The translations under genes and the position numbers were made by a program. Shown in pieces: positions 16,201 through 18,230 of a stretch of 18,230 bases of DNA; within the stretch, counting starts at the first letter, position 1, and every line of letters begins with the position of its first letter. Source of the DNA: Bacteroidales bacterium (lineage in GTDB: Bacteria > Bacteroidota > Bacteroidia > Bacteroidales > VadinHA17); contig JAFGXK010000108.1 in NCBI GenBank assembly GCA_016936695.1, forward strand, positions 1 to 18,230, read 5' to 3'. The notes under the pieces were generated by a model that had not been told where the DNA came from, searched no databases, and was given only the letters and a program-made list of their open reading frames with translations.

Positions 16201-16231
16201 ACTGATACTGATTTATCGAAAATCAAGATAA
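13214..16231 (+). CDS. Membrane-anchored TPR-CHAT (caspase-like) protein, probably periplasmic
   Basis: The ATG at 13214 is preferred over the TTG at 13211; it gives 1005 residues. Residues 1-20 look like a signal sequence. A long run of TPR helices covers about 40-500, followed by a helical linker to about 620. The CHAT domain (about 640-965) has the caspase-type dyad: His835 in IIHLAMH and Cys882 in VILSSCNTG. GEGILSLARGFVYSGSRSVVMSMW after the Cys is also typical of CHAT. A membrane helix (about 981-1001) with a basic tail (YRKSR) ends the protein. The signal sequence plus C-terminal anchor places TPR and protease in the periplasm, unlike the cytoplasmic TPR-CHAT of CRISPR gRAMP complexes. 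Substrate unknown; the TPR membrane protein or the exported peptide are candidates by context. Its 3' end overlaps the sigma gene end by 19 bases. Confidence 0.88.
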   Translation: MFSGIFIKSLLVFYISAVSFQQEFVVTDSCQELAGLNEAFHVTIAAGDTAGSRDLLYSILKILREDRSDNITVSNSQYYIGVYYLLNGRNKEAVNWLGSSISLREQTNTIDKVYAKSLFNLALAHSRRGDFKKMEESILQSIDAEKTLHGDNSPELLNEYSVLTGACISLKDYSRAIESGNKALDLIGEKKNEHINEMAILYVNIGISHAFLSDYAKAVMFLEKAESLYRTNSLPRDENYINLLNSLASNYYFLGQREKSEQYFNKGFSYISSANSDLSLNFLNSFAINMGNAGDAQKGEELLAGSLDKTGKILGQSSREYCEVLRNYADYLRSYKLDLGKSILLFEKCIELLEDSEEDFALNESVLLGYAQALSESGDNEKALGIIQNLLFDGTKVTDGGSELENPDPGHIEPTQWSLRLLKAKYRILHGIYVKKLDQRYLLAAAKTSELIVSLIEKVRISISEEDSRLVLGDRFRDSYLNTIRDLDLCYRKTGDARYLHKAFEYAEKSKVAGLLASTRELRATEFHIPKETAELELRLKMEIGFYEARINAEESKKESDESLTAEWKELLLSATQRRDSLITVFERMYPGYYLIKYNTEVISPEKIPDISGRNTNYLNYVVSDSLLHIFVANRKHLRLVTVNIDSSFFSDIRQFRSLLSEPDNNARKGFDRYLSTGYSLYRTVLEPVKEYLISNRLLISPDNILSYIPFEALPVSTEAGTLAMFSEIPYLLKDYIVSYTYSATMLAESVSNDHSLSNSLVAFAPSYNGSINVDSLMKSRQSRVSTLYDLKFARTEAEYVAELTGGRLYLDNNARESVFKTVAAEYDIIHLAMHTLLNDKDPMHSKMIFSQDSDFPEDGNLNTWEVYGIPLKAKMVILSSCNTGSGSLHSGEGILSLARGFVYSGSRSVVMSMWEIEDRSGAEIVNNYYRNIKQGASKSRALRKARLSYLKNSDMLRSHPYFWSSLVIYGNNTPIYFSVWIKVAAVLLLLIIPAILILIYRKSR

Positions 16232-16773
16232 TCCCTGTATTCCGGGTCGGACTTCACCAGCTCCATCAGCGCTTCTTTGCTCAGGTATTTCTTTCTTCTT
16301 GCGTAGGTTTCACTCTTGAGATTCATTTTTGCTGCAATCTCCGGGTATGAAAATCCTTCGGAGAACAGCGAAAGGATAGTTTGTGCATCATCGCTAAGTT
16401 TTCTGAAAGCCCGGCTTACTATGCTTTCAAGGAGCAGACAAGGATCGTCGCCTTCCTCATTATCAGGAAAATCACAATCTATCCCGGTATTTCTCATTTT
16501 CTTCCTCAGCTGGGCATTCCATATATTCCTTGCAATGCCGTAAAAATAACCTTTGAGGTCGGTTGTGAGCCTGAAACCATTTGACGTAATCTGACGATAT
16601 AGTGTTATAATGGATTCCTGGAACACATCGGGAACATCGGACTCCGACCCGCTGTTTTTGAGCACATGATGCCTTACTGTCTCAAGGTAATTGTCATAGA
16701 GCCAGTTCAGTATCTGATCATCCTGTCGCCGGATTCCATCTACTATCGTACTATCTGAGATTCTTCGGAACAA
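16213..16773 (-). CDS. ECF-type RNA polymerase sigma factor
   Basis: This is a two-domain sigma-70 family factor without regions 1 and 3. Region 2 runs from IVDGIRRQDDQILNWLYDNY to DLKGYFYGIARNIWNAQLRKK; region 4, with its helix-turn-helix, runs from KLSDDAQTILSLFSEGFSYPEIA to about KKYLSKEALMEL. The start is uncertain because no ATG lies upstream of region 2. The frame is open from a TTG at 16810-16812, but that codon overlaps a TATATTTG promoter box, so I prefer the TTG at 16771-16773, which gives 186 residues starting FRRISDSTIVDGIR after the initiator. An ATG-free start is unusual and may limit translation. The gene is convergent with the CHAT gene and divergent from the C39 transporter. 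It probably directs transcription of this locus together with the TPR membrane protein, which is inferred from context. Confidence 0.9.
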   Translation of the reverse strand: MFRRISDSTIVDGIRRQDDQILNWLYDNYLETVRHHVLKNSGSESDVPDVFQESIITLYRQITSNGFRLTTDLKGYFYGIARNIWNAQLRKKMRNTGIDCDFPDNEEGDDPCLLLESIVSRAFRKLSDDAQTILSLFSEGFSYPEIAAKMNLKSETYARRKKYLSKEALMELVKSDPEYRDYLDFR

Positions 16774-16801
16774 TTGCTGATTTTTTGCCCGGATAAATTG
16801 A

Positions 16802-16836
16802 CAAATATACAATTTCCCGCGACCGAAAGTATCAAA
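16802..16836 (-). promoter_or_regulatory. Candidate promoter of the ECF sigma gene
   Basis: On the minus strand TATATTTG (16809-16802) matches the Bacteroidota -7 consensus TAnnTTTG exactly, and TTTG (16836-16833) matches the -33 element with a 23-base spacer, at the long end of the accepted range. Transcription would begin near 16797, downstream of the TTG at 16812, which argues for the later TTG start at 16773. If it is real, the sigma gene is read by the housekeeping sigma factor. Confidence 0.5.
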
Positions 16837-16934
16837 CTGTCAGCGCGGCAGGTACGCGAATTAACAATTTAAGGCATTTCTGATAAATATTAAATATATT
16901 TACTCCTCTAAATTAAACGGTTAGGGACTGGAAA

Positions 16935-18230
16935 ATGTTATTCCCTTTTGTAAAACAATATGATGCAATGGATTGTGGCCCCGCGTGCCTAAAGATGATA
17001 GCGGCATATCACGGGAAAAATTTCACAATCGATTATCTGCGGAAGAAATGCTTCATAACCAAAGAGGGCGTATCATTCCTTGGATTATCGGAAGCAGCAG
17101 ATTCTGTCGGGTTCAGGACTATGGGTGTCAAAATACCCTTTGAAGTGCTTCAGGAAAAAATTGCACTGCCATGTATAGTTCACTGGCGTCAGAAGCACTT
17201 CGTGGTTGTTTACAGGATCAAGAAAGGGAAAATATATGTAGCAGACCCTGCAACAGGACTTGTCACCTTTACGCAGGCTGAATTCGAAAAGAACTGGGCC
17301 AGCACCATGGTCGAAGGAAAGCCAGCCGGCCTGGCCCTGACTGTTGAACCGACTCCTTCTCTTTACAACCACGATGACCAGCCGGAAAAGAAAGGAGGCT
17401 TCAGGTTTCTTCTTAAATACTTCAGACTGTACAGGAAATATTTTGGCCAGCTTCTGCTGGGGCTTATTATAGGGAGCTGCATTCAGCTTATTTTCCCCTT
17501 TCTTACCCAGTCAATCATTGACATCGGAATCAACAATAATGATCTTGGATTTATTTACCTGATACTCTTTGCTCAGCTGGCGCTTATTCTTGGCAGAATG
17601 TCGGTTGAATTCATACGCGGATGGCTCCTCCTTCATATTGGATCGAGAGTGAATGTTGCAGTGGTTTCGGGCTTTCTGAACAAGCTGATGTCACTTCCGG
17701 TTGCCTTTTTTGATACAAGGCTCACAGGGGATATAATACAGCGAATTGATGACAACAACAGGATCGAGGAGTTTCTTACATCAGCCAGCCTTAGTATATT
17801 GTTTTCTTTTGTGAATCTTGTTGTGTTCGGCATCGTGCTTGCTGCCTTCAGTCTGAAAATATTCCTGATTTTCCTTGTGGGAACATGCCTGTATATTTTG
17901 TGGGTTTCCCTTTTTCTCAAACCGAGGGCGAAGCTGGATGATATCCGGTTCAGGGAAATGTCGGTTTCAAGTTCGAAGCTGATAAACATCATCAACGGGA
18001 TGCAGGAGATAAAGCTGACTCAAAGCGAGACAAGCAAGCGCTGGGACTGGGAAGGCCATCAGGCATCCCTGTTCGCCCTTAAGGTTAAAGGTCTCGGGCT
18101 TATTCAGTATCAGTCGGCCGGTGCCACCCTTGTCAATGAAGTGATGAATATTTTCATAACGATTTTTGCAGCAACGGCTGTTCTCAAGGGACAAATGACT
18201 CTGGGTATGATGCTTGCCGTTCAGTTTATA
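16935..18230 (+). CDS. C39-peptidase ABC exporter for double-glycine peptides, 3' end cut by window edge
   Basis: The frame is open for 432 codons from the ATG at 16935 to the window edge. The N-terminal C39 peptidase domain (about 1-130) has Gln8 in KQYDAMDCGPACL, catalytic Cys14, His88 in KHFVVVY and Asp104 in VADPA, so the full set needed to cut after Gly-Gly is present. From about residue 150 the ABC transporter membrane domain begins, with several hydrophobic helices and the typical LMSLPVAFFDTRLTGDIIQRIDD and INGMQEIKLTQSE segments. The nucleotide-binding domain must lie beyond 18230. Such peptidase-containing transporters remove the leader and export the core in one step. It is divergent from the sigma gene, with about 160 bases between starts. 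The GG-leader peptide at 12830-12985 is the only candidate substrate seen in the window. Confidence 0.93.
   Translation, partial: MLFPFVKQYDAMDCGPACLKMIAAYHGKNFTIDYLRKKCFITKEGVSFLGLSEAADSVGFRTMGVKIPFEVLQEKIALPCIVHWRQKHFVVVYRIKKGKIYVADPATGLVTFTQAEFEKNWASTMVEGKPAGLALTVEPTPSLYNHDDQPEKKGGFRFLLKYFRLYRKYFGQLLLGLIIGSCIQLIFPFLTQSIIDIGINNNDLGFIYLILFAQLALILGRMSVEFIRGWLLLHIGSRVNVAVVSGFLNKLMSLPVAFFDTRLTGDIIQRIDDNNRIEEFLTSASLSILFSFVNLVVFGIVLAAFSLKIFLIFLVGTCLYILWVSLFLKPRAKLDDIRFREMSVSSSKLINIINGMQEIKLTQSETSKRWDWEGHQASLFALKVKGLGLIQYQSAGATLVNEVMNIFITIFAATAVLKGQMTLGMMLAVQFI

Noticed and set aside
16817..16848. CCGCG/CGCGG inverted repeat between the sigma gene and the C39 exporter
   Set aside because: Arms are only 5 bases with a 22-base gap, which is easily chance.

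Overview
The window looks like chromosomal DNA of a member of the Bacteroidota, probably Bacteroidales-like. The evidence is indirect but consistent: promoters of the TAnnTTTG type, few Shine-Dalgarno sites, a GroES-like co-chaperone with an enlarged insertion, a TPR/PD40/CarboxypepD_reg/OmpA protein laid out like PorE, and an ECF sigma factor close to a TPR membrane protein and a TPR-CHAT protein. No tRNA, rRNA, CRISPR array, IS element or prophage gene was seen.

Positions 1-8977 are mostly housekeeping. On the minus strand are pyrB (cut by the left edge), a YigZ/IMPACT protein and a NamZ-like DUF1343 protein. On the plus strand are a GroES-like protein overlapping or abutting a single-domain response regulator, a secreted S9 peptidase, a lipoprotein 5'-nucleotidase and queE. 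A PorE-like OmpA protein (8979-10922) starts one base after queE stops. A hairpin with a minus-strand U-tract separates this block from what follows.

Positions 11000-18230 form the accessory part and the most interesting locus. On the minus strand are a histidine-kinase-like protein that has lost its phospho-acceptor His and other key residues, a single-pass TPR protein resembling an anti-sigma factor, and a 51-codon gene too short for usual ORF cut-offs. That small gene encodes a peptide with a textbook double-glycine leader (hydrophobic residues at -4, -7, -12 and -15) and a proline-rich 15-residue core. Divergent from it is a 1005-residue TPR-CHAT (caspase-like) protein with an N-terminal signal sequence and a C-terminal membrane anchor. 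Then come an ECF sigma factor (minus) and, divergent from that, a C39-peptidase ABC transporter (plus, cut by the right edge), the kind of exporter that cleaves after GG and secretes the core.

Working model (inference): the ECF sigma factor, TPR membrane protein and CHAT protein form an envelope signalling module that controls, or is controlled by, a small peptide matured and exported by the C39 transporter. The kinase-like protein could be a non-catalytic regulator. Each component family is known; this combination, with a periplasm-facing CHAT protein and an unannotated GG peptide, deserves follow-up.
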